DNA from: Curtobacterium sp. MCBA15_001
Lineage (GTDB): Bacteria > Actinomycetota > Actinomycetes > Actinomycetales > Microbacteriaceae
Reading direction: 5' to 3'
Assembly (NCBI RefSeq): GCF_001864835.1
Contig: NZ_MJGI01000004.1
Coordinates: 42,140 to 106,139 of the forward strand
DNA: 64,000 nucleotides
The notes beneath the pieces were generated by a model that was given only the letters and a program-made list of their open reading frames with translations, did not search any database and had not been told where the DNA came from. Every line of letters starts with the position of its first letter. Position 1 is the first letter of the stretch. Below, piece by piece: positions 36,017 to 44,519 of the stretch. A program made the position numbers and the translations under genes.

Positions 36017-36973
36017 TCAGGCTCCGATCGGGGCTGCGGTGCGGGCGTCGGCGGCACTGCCGTCGGTGTCGGCGGTGAGGGCGAGGAAGGCGTCGTCCAT
36101 GGTCGAGGCGACCACCTCGACGTCGTGGGCCTGCGGGAACGTGGTGAGCAGCGCCCGGAGGGTGGCGTCCGAGTCGTCGGTGCGCAGCGTGACGGAGCCG
36201 TGCCGGGCCTCCAGGTCGAGCGTGCCGGGCAGGACCCGCAGGACGTCGTGGGCATCGTCCGCGACGCCGCGGAAGCGGATGGTGCGGCTGGTGACGATCG
36301 CCTTGATCTCGGCCGGCGTGCCGTCGGCGACGACGCGTCCGGCGCGCAGGATGACGATCCGGTCGGCGAAGGTGTCGGCCTCGTCGAGGTAGTGGGTGGC
36401 GAAGACGACCGTGCGGCCGGCGTCGGTGAACTCGCGCATCGAGGACCAGAAGACGTGTCGGGCCTCGACGTCCATCGCGGCGGTCGGCTCGTCGAGGACC
36501 AGCAGGTCCGGGTCGGAGACCACGGCGACCGCGAAGCGTGCGCGCTGCAGCTGGCCACCGGAGAGCTTGGACACCCGGCGTCCGGCGATGTCGGTGCAGC
36601 GGGCGCGGGCGAGGGCCTCGTCGACCGGCATCGGCGCCCGGTGTGCCGCGGCGACCAGCGCGACGGCCTGCCGGACGGTCATGTCGGGCAGCAGCGCACC
36701 TCCTTGCAGCATCGCTCCGACGCGGCCCGCGACCACCGCGGTGCGCGGGTCGGCGCCGAACAGGCGGGCGGTCCCCGCGGTCGGGGTCGCCAGGCCGAGC
36801 GCCAGGTCGACGGTCGTGGTCTTGCCGGCGCCGTTCGGGCCGAGGAGGGCGACGACCTCGCCCGGACGGATCGTCAGGTCGACGCCGTCGACGGCGGTCA
36901 CGGTGCCGAAGCGCTTCCGCAGGCCGCTGAGTTCGATGACCGGGCTGTCGTCCCGGGCCGCTGTCTCGTTCAT
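36017..36973 (-). CDS. ABC transporter ATPase
   Basis: 318 residues. Walker A LLGPNGAGKTTT, signature LSGGQLQRARFA, Walker B LLVLDEPTAAMD and the switch His in VVFATHYLDEAD. The C-terminal 90 residues are a regulatory domain typical of drug-export ATPases of the DrrA/NatA type. First gene of the operon ATPase-permease-kinase-regulator. Confidence 0.94.
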   Translation of the reverse strand: MNETAARDDSPVIELSGLRKRFGTVTAVDGVDLTIRPGEVVALLGPNGAGKTTTVDLALGLATPTAGTARLFGADPRTAVVAGRVGAMLQGGALLPDMTVRQAVALVAAAHRAPMPVDEALARARCTDIAGRRVSKLSGGQLQRARFAVAVVSDPDLLVLDEPTAAMDVEARHVFWSSMREFTDAGRTVVFATHYLDEADTFADRIVILRAGRVVADGTPAEIKAIVTSRTIRFRGVADDAHDVLRVLPGTLDLEARHGSVTLRTDDSDATLRALLTTFPQAHDVEVVASTMDDAFLALTADTDGSAADARTAAPIGA

Positions 36974-37017
36974 GGACCCAGCGTGCCGCCGGACCGGGAC
37001 ACGCCCATGGTGCGTCC

Positions 37018-37048
37018 GTCACGGTTCCACCGTGACTTCCGTCACGGG
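37018..37048. promoter_or_regulatory. overlapping dyads before ABC operon
   Basis: GTCACGGT-TCC-ACCGTGAC (37018-37036) is a perfect 8-3-8 dyad and GTGAC-TTCC-GTCAC (37032-37045) overlaps it; GTCACGGG follows. It lies 45 bases before the ABC gene on one strand and about 95 before the PP2C gene on the other. The response regulator is the likeliest ligand. Confidence 0.55.
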
Positions 37049-37140
37049 TCGTGGATGCCCGGCGTGGCCCGCATTCTGGGGGTGCGCGTCCTCCGATGTG
37101 GGGACAGGCGCTGTCCGGACGGCGCGTTAGCGTGGAGTGC

Positions 37141-38346
37141 ATGGCAGCCGACACCGCGAGCACCGTGCAGTCGACCTCTCCCGCGCAGGACGCGGTGCGG
37201 CGCGCAGCGCTCCTCGCGGCGCTCGACGTGGTGCAGGGCGGCGCCGAGGAACGCTTCGAGCGGATCACCCGCATCGCGCGAGAGGCCTTCGGCGTCTCCG
37301 GCTCGTTCCTCAACCTGGCCGGCGACGACCACCTGACGATCAAGTCGCAGCAGAGCGACCAGCCCTTCGGCCCGACCATCCCGCTCGACGACACCTTCTG
37401 CGGCCGCACGCTGAGCAGCCCCGGGCCGGTGCTCGTCCCCGACGCCCGCGTGGACGCCCGGTTCCGCGACCTGCCGATGGTCGTCGAGGACCCGAACGTC
37501 CGCTTCTACGCCGGCGTGCCGCTGCGCCTGGGCTCCGAGCACCTCAAGGTCGGCACGCTGTGCCTGATCGACCCCGAGCCGCGCACCCTGGACGACGACG
37601 ACGTCGCCCTGCTGCAGGAACTCGGCATCTGGGCCGAGCGTGAACTCGCCGCCGGTGCCGACGAGGACCGCGTGCGTTCGGTGCTCGCCGGACTCGAGCC
37701 GAACGCCGTCACGGTGCCCGGGTGGCACGTCACGGGGATGTCGGTCCCGCACGGCGTCGTCTCCGGGGACTTCCACGACTGGCACGTCTCGGACCGCGGG
37801 CTGCACCTGACCGTCGCCGACGTGATGGGCAAGGGCATGTCGGCCGGGCTGCTCGCCGCGAACATCCGCGGCGCACTGCTCGCCCACGGCGCGGCACCCG
37901 CACCCCGGGCCGTCGGGGCCGTCGAGTCCCAGGTCGCCCCCGAGCTGAGCCGCGCGGAGTCGTTCGCCACGCTGTTCCACGGCGTGGTCGACCCGGCGAC
38001 CGGCGTGCTCGAGTTCGTCGACGCGGGCCACGGTCTCGTGCTCCAGCTGCACGCCGACGGCACCGAGACGATCCACCGCTCGCTCGACCTGCCGCTGGGA
38101 CTGCACCCGATCGGGTTCTCCCGCACGACGGGGTCGCTCGAGCTCGAACCCGGTGACGTCCTGATCCTGGTCAGCGACGGTGCGCTCGAGCTCTGGGACT
38201 CGACCCTGGCGTCGCTGTCACGGTTGGGCGGGCTGTACCGGAACTCGGCGGACGTCGAGACGTTCCTCGGGCGGATCCGGGCGCGGGCGGCGTCCCACGA
38301 CCCGGGCGACGACCTGACGGTCGTCGTGGTCGCGCGTGACGCCTGA
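37141..38346 (+). CDS. GAF-PP2C (SpoIIE-type) phosphatase
   Basis: 401 residues. A GAF domain (about 25-180) with IPLDDTFCGRTL and RFYAGVPLRLG, then a PP2C/SpoIIE phosphatase domain with GDFHDWHV, LTVADVMGKGMSAGL, FVDAGHGLVLQL and ILVSDGALELWD, which supply the metal-binding aspartates. Such proteins remove phosphate from anti-sigma antagonists in partner-switching stress systems; no such partner is adjacent. Soluble, with its sensor domain inside the cell. Confidence 0.9.
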   Translation: MAADTASTVQSTSPAQDAVRRAALLAALDVVQGGAEERFERITRIAREAFGVSGSFLNLAGDDHLTIKSQQSDQPFGPTIPLDDTFCGRTLSSPGPVLVPDARVDARFRDLPMVVEDPNVRFYAGVPLRLGSEHLKVGTLCLIDPEPRTLDDDDVALLQELGIWAERELAAGADEDRVRSVLAGLEPNAVTVPGWHVTGMSVPHGVVSGDFHDWHVSDRGLHLTVADVMGKGMSAGLLAANIRGALLAHGAAPAPRAVGAVESQVAPELSRAESFATLFHGVVDPATGVLEFVDAGHGLVLQLHADGTETIHRSLDLPLGLHPIGFSRTTGSLELEPGDVLILVSDGALELWDSTLASLSRLGGLYRNSADVETFLGRIRARAASHDPGDDLTVVVVARDA

Positions 38347-38359
38347 CCGGCACGTCGGG

Positions 38360-38403
38360 GTCGCCCGTGACGCCTGACCGGTCGCGCGACCGGTCTGGGC
38401 GAC
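38360..38403. terminator. terminator between PP2C and purC
   Basis: GACCGGTCGCGCGACCGGTC (38376-38395) is a perfect 20-bp palindrome. Outer arms GTCGCCC and GGGCGAC also pair. A 16-bp direct repeat (38335-38350, 38366-38381) copies the end of the PP2C gene into this region. Confidence 0.75.
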
Positions 38404-38407
38404 CGCG

Positions 38408-39283
38408 CTACGCGCCGAGTCGGTCGATGAGCTCGCGGTAGCGTGCCGCGGTCCGGGTGACGATCTCGTCCGGCAGCACCGGCGGCGTGCCCTGCTTGTC
38501 CCAGTTCGCGCTGAGCCAGTCCCGCACGATCTGCTTGTCGAACGAGTCCGTGCGGTTGCCGGCGTCGACCGCGCGGGCGTCCCAGTAGCGGCTCGAGTCG
38601 CTCGTGAGGACTTCGTCCCCGATGCGGATCTGCCCAGCGCTGTCGTGCCCGAACTCGAACTTGGTGTCGGCGATGACGACCCCGCGCTGCAGGGCGATCG
38701 CCGCGGCCTCGGAGTAGACGTGCAGGGACAGCTCGCGCAGCGTCGCCGCGACGTCGGCCCCGACGAGTTCCTCGGTGCGCTCGAACGAGATGTTCTCGTC
38801 GTGCTCACCCTGGGGAGCCTTGTACGCCGGCGTGTAGATCGGCTCCGGCAGCCGGTCGCCGTTGGCCAGACCGGCGGGCAGTTCGACGCCGCAGACGCTG
38901 CCGGACTCCTGGTACTCGATCCAGCCGCTGCCGACGAGGTAGCCGCGCACCACGCACTCGACCGGGAACATGGTCAGCGGCATGACGTGCATCGCCCGCG
39001 CGGCCACGGACTCGGGGACCGGGGTGCTGGTGGCCGAGGGCCCGAGCAGGTGGTTCGGGACGTCGCCGAGCTGGGCGAACCAGAACCGTGACAACCGGGT
39101 CAGCAGCTCGCCCTTGCCCGGGATCGGCGGTTCGAGCGCGAAGTCGTAGGCGCTGACCCGGTCGGAGGCGACCAGCAGCAGCTCGGTGGCACCGGCCACG
39201 TCCGCGGTGCCCTGCGGCACGTAGAGCTCGCGCACCTTGCCGGAGGAGACGTGCTGCCAGCCGTCGACGTGCGGGGCGGTCAT
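38408..39283 (-). CDS. purC: SAICAR synthase
   Basis: 291 residues. SSGKVRELYV near the start, SDRVSAYDF, PIPGKGELLTRLSRFWF, ECVVRGYLVGSGWIEYQESG and FEFGHDSAGQIRIGDEVLTSDSSRYW (read in parts) are diagnostic of PurC, which joins aspartate to CAIR. The ATG overlaps the purD stop by four bases. Confidence 0.96.
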   Translation of the reverse strand: MTAPHVDGWQHVSSGKVRELYVPQGTADVAGATELLLVASDRVSAYDFALEPPIPGKGELLTRLSRFWFAQLGDVPNHLLGPSATSTPVPESVAARAMHVMPLTMFPVECVVRGYLVGSGWIEYQESGSVCGVELPAGLANGDRLPEPIYTPAYKAPQGEHDENISFERTEELVGADVAATLRELSLHVYSEAAAIALQRGVVIADTKFEFGHDSAGQIRIGDEVLTSDSSRYWDARAVDAGNRTDSFDKQIVRDWLSANWDKQGTPPVLPDEIVTRTAARYRELIDRLGA

Positions 39284-40548
39284 CGGGTCACCTTCGCCGC
39301 GATGTCGGTGCGGAACTGGGCGCCCTGCAGCGTGATGTCGTGCAGTCCCGCGTAGGCACGGCCCCGCGCGTCGGCGAAGTCCGACCCGGTCGCGACGACG
39401 CTGAGCACCCGGCCGCCCGTCGCGACGAGTTCGCCGTCGAGCACCCCGGTCGCCGCGTGCAGCACCGAGACGCCCGGTCGGGCAGCTGCTGTGTCGACAC
39501 CGGTGATCGGACGCCCGGTCTTCGGGCTCTCGGGGTAGCCCTCGCTCGCCAGGACCACGGTGACCGCGGCCTGGTCGTGGAACTCGGGGGCCGGTACGCC
39601 GCCGAGCTGGCCGGTGGCGGCCGCGAGCATGAGCGCGCTGAGCGGGGTCGCCAGGCGGGGGAGCACGACCTGCGTCTCCGGGTCACCGAAGCGGGCGTTG
39701 AACTCGATGACCCGGACGCCCTGCTCGGTGACGATCAGGCCGCAGTAGAGCAGGCCGACGAACGGGGTGCCCTCATGTTCGAGACGGCGGACGGTCGGCA
39801 ACGCCACCAGGTCGGCGACCTCGGCCACGAAGGCGGCCTCGGAGCCCCAGCGGTCGGCCAGCCACGGCAGCGGCGAGTACGCGCCCATGCCGCCGGTGTT
39901 CGGCCCGGTGTCGCCGTCGCCCAGGCGCTTGTAGTCCTGTGCCGGGCTGAGCGGGGCGACGTCGTGCCCGTCGCTCAGGAAGAACAGCGACACTTCTTCG
40001 CCGTCGAGGAACTCCTCCACCACCACCGGGCCGTGCTGCAACCAGTAGCGGGCGTGGTCGACGGCGGCCTGACGGTCCTCGGTCACGAGCACGCCCTTGC
40101 CCGCGGCCAGCCCGTCGGCCTTGACCACGTGGGGCGCACCGAGCTCGTCGATCGCGGCGATCGCTTCGTCGAGCGTGCCCGCGGAGACCGGGCGTCCGGT
40201 GGGCACCGACGCCTCGGCCATGATGCGCTTGGCGAACGCCTTGGAGCCCTCGAGCGCCGCCGCGGCCTTGCTCGGCCCGAACACGGCGATGCCGCGCGTG
40301 CGGAGCGGGTCGGCGACGCCGGCGATCAGCGGTGCCTCGGGACCGACGACGACGAGCTCGACGTCGTTCTCGAGCGCGTACTCGGCGACGAGCGGACCGT
40401 TGGTCGGGTCGAGCGACACGGTCTCGACGTCGGCGGCGATGCCGGCGTTGCCGGGCGCGACCGTGATGACGTGGCCGGCTTGTTCGGCCAGCAGCGCCGT
40501 CGTGATGGCGTGCTCGCGGGCACCGGAACCGAGGACGAGGATTCGCAC
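39280..40548 (-). CDS. purD: GAR synthetase
   Basis: 422 residues. MRILVLGSGAREHAI at the start, GPEAPLIAGVADPLRTRGI, FGPSKAAAALEGSKAFAK, ATP-grasp region VVEEFLDGEEVSLFFLSDG, and the PurD mark TGPNTGGMGAYSP. It makes glycinamide ribonucleotide. First gene of the purD-purC pair, divergent from the SCP-like gene. Confidence 0.96.
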   Translation of the reverse strand: MRILVLGSGAREHAITTALLAEQAGHVITVAPGNAGIAADVETVSLDPTNGPLVAEYALENDVELVVVGPEAPLIAGVADPLRTRGIAVFGPSKAAAALEGSKAFAKRIMAEASVPTGRPVSAGTLDEAIAAIDELGAPHVVKADGLAAGKGVLVTEDRQAAVDHARYWLQHGPVVVEEFLDGEEVSLFFLSDGHDVAPLSPAQDYKRLGDGDTGPNTGGMGAYSPLPWLADRWGSEAAFVAEVADLVALPTVRRLEHEGTPFVGLLYCGLIVTEQGVRVIEFNARFGDPETQVVLPRLATPLSALMLAAATGQLGGVPAPEFHDQAAVTVVLASEGYPESPKTGRPITGVDTAAARPGVSVLHAATGVLDGELVATGGRVLSVVATGSDFADARGRAYAGLHDITLQGAQFRTDIAAKVTR

Positions 40549-40605
40549 CCGATCACCCTACCGAGCCGCAGCGCCCCGCCGCAGTGCACCGGCTAGCCTG
40601 TGGAC

Positions 40606-40968
40606 ATGCCGGGCCGGACGATCGACGATGCCGAGGGCGCGGCTGCGCTGACCGCCGTGGTCGCCGGGGCCACCGACCGCGCCAGCGTCGCGACGGCCGT
40701 GCGGTGGACGCTGCAGCGGCTCGCCGAGGACGTCCCGGGCAACAGCGTCGAGGTCCGCGTGCCGCCCTTCGCCGCGGTGCAGGCCGTCCCCGGTCCGCGA
40801 CACACCCGTGGCACCCCGCCGAACGTCATCGAGACGGACGCGGCGACGTGGATCGCGTTGGCGACCGGTGCACTCCGGTGGGACGACCCGGCGGTGGCCG
40901 TCAAGGTCAGCGCCTCGGGATCGCGTGCGGACCTGGCGTCGTTCCTGCCGGTCCGGACGACGCCCTGA
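40606..40968 (+). CDS. sterol-carrier-family protein (SCP_3-like)
   Basis: 120 residues from the ATG at 40606; a GTG two codons upstream is equally possible. RWTLQRLAEDVPGNSVEVRVPPFAAVQ and TRGTPPNVIETDAATWIALATG are the hallmarks of the small bacterial SCP-like family found beside purine genes in actinobacteria. The role is unknown; a lipid-binding fold is inferred. It is divergent from purD. Confidence 0.8.
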   Translation: MPGRTIDDAEGAAALTAVVAGATDRASVATAVRWTLQRLAEDVPGNSVEVRVPPFAAVQAVPGPRHTRGTPPNVIETDAATWIALATGALRWDDPAVAVKVSASGSRADLASFLPVRTTP

Positions 40969-41344
40969 CACCACAGCGCCGACACCACAGCGCCGACACG
41001 ACGATCGCCGCGCCCGACACGCCGTGCAGTACCCGCGGGGATCGAATTAGGTAGCACCTACTGATGCGCCGATCCGCGCCGCGGTCCTAGCGTTGAAGTC
41101 ACCGGGATTCGGACCCGACCCGAACGGGTCCGAACCCGGCAACGGGGACAACGCTACGCGATGTTCGGCACTGTGTGTCAACCATCCGGCGTGGCGTGCT
41201 GCATTCCGCAACGAATCTGCCGAATCCGGCCGCCCCGAATGCCGTTCGACCGACCCGACAACGACGTCTGGCCGGTCGTGCGGACCACGCCGTCCGCGCG
41301 GACGGACGCGCGCGCGGGGGTGCGCCCGGACGGACAGCAGACGG
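40969..41344. other. 376-base gap with dyad and hairpin
   Basis: I see no gene here. TAGGT-AGC-ACCTA (41048-41060) is a perfect 5-3-5 dyad. TTCGGACCCG and CGGGTCCGAA (41108-41117, 41125-41134) form a 10-bp stem with a 7-base loop and may end the LuxR transcript or that of the SCP gene. A further near-repeat ACCACAGCGCCGACAC occurs twice at 40970-41000. Confidence 0.5.
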
Positions 41345-43933
41345 TCAGGCGACGCGCAGCAGGTCCACCAGCTCGGACCGGGCGTGCAGCTCCCACTTCT
41401 GGAACACCTTCGCCAGGTGCGCGTCGATCGTCCGGACCGACAGCCCGAGCTGTTCCGCGATGAGCCGGTTCGACAGCCCCTGCGCCGCGAGTTCGGCGAC
41501 CTCGTACTCACGGCGGGTCAGGGGCGGTCGCGCGGCGTTGTCCGTGACGTAGAGCCCGCAGCGCGCCAGCGCCCCGTACGACGCGACGACGCGAGTCCGG
41601 TCGCCGGACCGTGACGCCGCGACGTACTCCCGCACCGCGGCGGCGAGCGGACCGTCGACGTGCGCGGCAGCCTCGCCGAGCCGCTCGAGCGTCGGGGTGG
41701 GGTCCTGCCCGCGCACGAGCGCTGCGGCGTGCAGGGTCAGGACCCCGGTGAACACGCCGAGCCAGGACCCCGTCGCGGTCGACCGGGCGATGAGCTCGTC
41801 GGCGTGCTCGAGCCCGAGCGGGTTGCCGAGCAGCACCTCGGCCCACGTGACCGACGCCGACATCTGCTCGCCGGTGATCCGCATCGCCCGGAGGGGCACG
41901 GCGCGCCACCGATCGATGGCCGTCATCGCGTCCTCGATGCGGCCCGCCGACGCCAGGGCCATCGCGAGCCGCGCCCACGGGTACGCGCCGAACCCACCGA
42001 GGTCGGCGACGGCGTACCGCTCGCAGGCCGCGGAGAACGCGGTGATCGCGTCGTCCCACCGCCGCTGCCCGATCGCCAGGTTGCCGGCGCCGATCAGCTC
42101 GAGGGTGAAGTCGTACTTCAGGAAGGGGTTCGACCGCTTGACCGAGATCGACGTGATCATGTCGTCGTAGTCGCCGCGCCAGACCTGCACCTGGTGCATC
42201 ACGGACAGCAGTTCCCCGACGCTCCACGGGGCTTCCTCGACGTGCACGGTCGCGGTCGCCAGCGACGCGGTGCCCAGTGCCATCGCGTCGTCGAGCCGTC
42301 CGGCGTCGGCCAGGGCCATCACGGCGCACGGTGCGACGCACAGGAACGACATCGGCACGGTCGGCGCGCTGACGATCCCGGAGCGGTCGACCTCGTCGCG
42401 CACCTCGGCGAACCGCCCGCCCCACCCGAGGTGTGCCAGGCGGAGCAGCCGGAGCCGTTCGACTGCGCCCGGGCTGCTGACGTAGTCGCGGGCGTCCTCG
42501 GAGAGCACGACGGCCGCCGTCACGTCGTCGTCGTGGAACTGCCGGATGTTCGCCAGGGTCTCGCAGGCCTCGATCACGACGGCGTCGGCGACCTCGCCGC
42601 GACGTGCACGGACCAGGTCCCAGGCGGCCTCGGCGTCGGCGCGGCCGGCCTCGCGCCCGCTGCTGTACCCGCGCGCCAGGGACCGCAGGCAGAGGGCGAC
42701 GACCCGCTCCGTCGGAGTCAGGTCCACCCGCAGCGCCGCCGAGCTCAGGGCGACCGCGCTCTCGAGCTCCTGCAGACCGCTCGCCACCTGGGCGGCGTCG
42801 AGCAGCTGCGCGACGGGCGGCCGCACCCCGCACTCCAGCGCCCAGAGCGCTGCCCGCAGGCGGGCGGCCGGGGTGGCGCCCTCGTGGTGGTCGGCGCGGA
42901 AGGCGTTGGCGCGGGCGAACAGCGTCGTCCGGCGCGCGACGGGCACGAGCGACCGGACGACCTCGCCGACCAGCGGGTGCGACGGGCAGACGATCGGGGC
43001 GCCGTCGGCGAGGGAGTCGATGCGGACCAGTCCGAGGGCCACGACACGGTCGACGTCCCCGCCGCTGACCAGCCCCAGCAGGCGCGACAGCGGGATCGGG
43101 TCGGCCAGGGCGACGATGTCGACGACGTCGCGCAGGTCCTCCGGCAGCGCGCCGAGCTCGGTCCGGTACATGTCGGCCAGGCTGTTCGACGCCGTGATCC
43201 GCCCGCGCCAGTACCACCCCGACACGGTGTGCTCCAGTGCGCCGGAGGCCAGCGCGGCCCGCACCACCTCGCGCAGGTACAGCGGGTTGCCCTCGGTCGC
43301 GCGGTGGACGCGTTCGACCGAGGCGGACTCGAGCGGGGCTCCGAGGGCGTCCTCGATGAGCCGCGCGGTGTCGTGCAGGTCGAGCGGCCCGAGGTCGATC
43401 CGTTCGAGCAGGTCGTCCTGCCACAGCGATCGCAGCGGTTCGGGCAGCCCGGTGAAGTCGCGGCAGGTGAGGACGAGCCGTGCGCCCTGGTTCCGCACGA
43501 GCCAGGCGACGTAGCGTGCCGAGATCGCGTCGAGGTGGTCGGCGTCGTCGATCCGGACCAGCAGGTCACGGTCGACCGCGTCAGCCGCTTCGCGCAGTCG
43601 GCGCTCCGATCCGGTCTCGTCGACGAGCACCTCGGCGGGCAGGTCGCCGAAGCGCTCGGAGATCGCGCCGAAGGGCATCGTGCTCCCGGTGGCCACCGCG
43701 ACGATCGGCACCACGAGCGTCCGCCCGGTCCCGTCCCGCCCGGCGACGCGGTCGGTCACGCGGGCCGCGGCGGTGCTCTTGCCCAGTCCGGGCGCGCCCA
43801 CGAGCGCGACACTGGTGCGGTGTTCGGCGACGACGGCGACCGAGCGGTCCTCCTCCGCACGCTGGACGATCGGCCACGCGACGCGCGCCGGCACGCGGTG
43901 GCCGCGCGCGCCGAGGGCACCCGGTCGAGCCAT
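41345..43933 (-). CDS. large ATP-binding LuxR regulator
   Basis: 862 residues. An AAA/STAND ATPase domain with Walker A VGAPGLGKSTAAA (about residue 46) and Walker B-like DLLVRIDDADHLD, followed by DLGPLDLHDTARLIEDAL and a long helical repeat region, and a C-terminal LuxR helix-turn-helix: LTRREYEVAELAAQGLSN and SVRTIDAHLAKVF. This is the LAL-like (MalT) layout. The ligand and targets are unknown. I prefer the ATG at 43933 with GGAGGTGA upstream over a GTG five codons earlier. Confidence 0.9.
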   Translation of the reverse strand: MARPGALGARGHRVPARVAWPIVQRAEEDRSVAVVAEHRTSVALVGAPGLGKSTAAARVTDRVAGRDGTGRTLVVPIVAVATGSTMPFGAISERFGDLPAEVLVDETGSERRLREAADAVDRDLLVRIDDADHLDAISARYVAWLVRNQGARLVLTCRDFTGLPEPLRSLWQDDLLERIDLGPLDLHDTARLIEDALGAPLESASVERVHRATEGNPLYLREVVRAALASGALEHTVSGWYWRGRITASNSLADMYRTELGALPEDLRDVVDIVALADPIPLSRLLGLVSGGDVDRVVALGLVRIDSLADGAPIVCPSHPLVGEVVRSLVPVARRTTLFARANAFRADHHEGATPAARLRAALWALECGVRPPVAQLLDAAQVASGLQELESAVALSSAALRVDLTPTERVVALCLRSLARGYSSGREAGRADAEAAWDLVRARRGEVADAVVIEACETLANIRQFHDDDVTAAVVLSEDARDYVSSPGAVERLRLLRLAHLGWGGRFAEVRDEVDRSGIVSAPTVPMSFLCVAPCAVMALADAGRLDDAMALGTASLATATVHVEEAPWSVGELLSVMHQVQVWRGDYDDMITSISVKRSNPFLKYDFTLELIGAGNLAIGQRRWDDAITAFSAACERYAVADLGGFGAYPWARLAMALASAGRIEDAMTAIDRWRAVPLRAMRITGEQMSASVTWAEVLLGNPLGLEHADELIARSTATGSWLGVFTGVLTLHAAALVRGQDPTPTLERLGEAAAHVDGPLAAAVREYVAASRSGDRTRVVASYGALARCGLYVTDNAARPPLTRREYEVAELAAQGLSNRLIAEQLGLSVRTIDAHLAKVFQKWELHARSELVDLLRVA

Positions 43934-44040
43934 CGGCGTCACCTCCACCCTCGCGATACCAGTCGGTACGGATCATCCTCCCCCGGAACAGGGCGTGGTG
44001 GCAGGCTCCGGGACGTCCCACAGTGGGGGACAATGGTGCA

Positions 44041-44433
44041 GTGAGCACCCCCGATCCCGACCGGTCCCCGGCCCCGGAGCCCGCATCCGTCTCCTCGTCG
44101 GACCAGGTCACCATCCGCCGCGCCCCCAAGTTCGGCGTCTTCATCGTCGGCGGTGCCGTGCTCGGGTTCCTGGTCGTGGTCGTCGTGATCGCCCTCACGC
44201 TGGACATCGACCGTGGCGGCCAGACGGAGTCGGTCGGGTTCAGCGGACTCGTCGGCTACTTCGGGCTGTGGGGCGTGGCGATCGGCGGCTTCGTCGGTGC
44301 GGTCGTGGCGATCGTGCTCGACCGCGTCCTGGCGCGTCGGTCGGCCCGCCTGACGGCGGAACGCGTCGCCGTCGAGACCCCGCCCGAGACGGTCGAGGGC
44401 GAGATCGAGGACCACGGCGACCAGCGGCAGTAG
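44041..44433 (+). CDS. small two-span membrane protein
   Basis: 130 residues, GTG start. A Pro/Ser-rich head, IRRAPKFGVFIVGGAVLGFL, then a second span GVAIGGFVGAVVAIVLD and a charged tail with basic and then acidic clusters. The FGVFIVGGAVLG start is common in uncharacterised Microbacteriaceae proteins. No function can be assigned. A family A hairpin follows 14 bases after the stop. Confidence 0.75.
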   Translation: MSTPDPDRSPAPEPASVSSSDQVTIRRAPKFGVFIVGGAVLGFLVVVVVIALTLDIDRGGQTESVGFSGLVGYFGLWGVAIGGFVGAVVAIVLDRVLARRSARLTAERVAVETPPETVEGEIEDHGDQRQ

Positions 44434-44447
44434 CCGCGACCAGACCA

Positions 44448-44493
44448 ACGGACAGGAGGCCCGGTACCAGCTGGTACCGGGCCTCCTGTCCGT
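44448..44493. terminator. family A hairpin, copy 4
   Basis: A perfect 23-bp inverted repeat: ACGGACAGGAGGCCCGGTAC plus CAG to the centre, mirrored to 44493. Outer arms equal those of copies 1 and 3, but the inner bases read GGTACCAG rather than GGTGCCAG. It lies between convergent genes. Confidence 0.88.
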
Positions 44494-44519
44494 CTGGTGG
44501 CCGCGTTGCGACCCACGTG

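Noticed and set aside
33958..36558. Fused transporter-kinase protein of 866 codons
   Set aside because: The upstream part is out of frame with the ABC genes. The overlapping GTGA stop/start shows separate genes.
41048..41060. TAGGT-AGC-ACCTA as a second DtxR box
   Set aside because: The arms are only 13 bases end to end, while a DtxR box spans 19 with a different centre, and no iron gene starts here.
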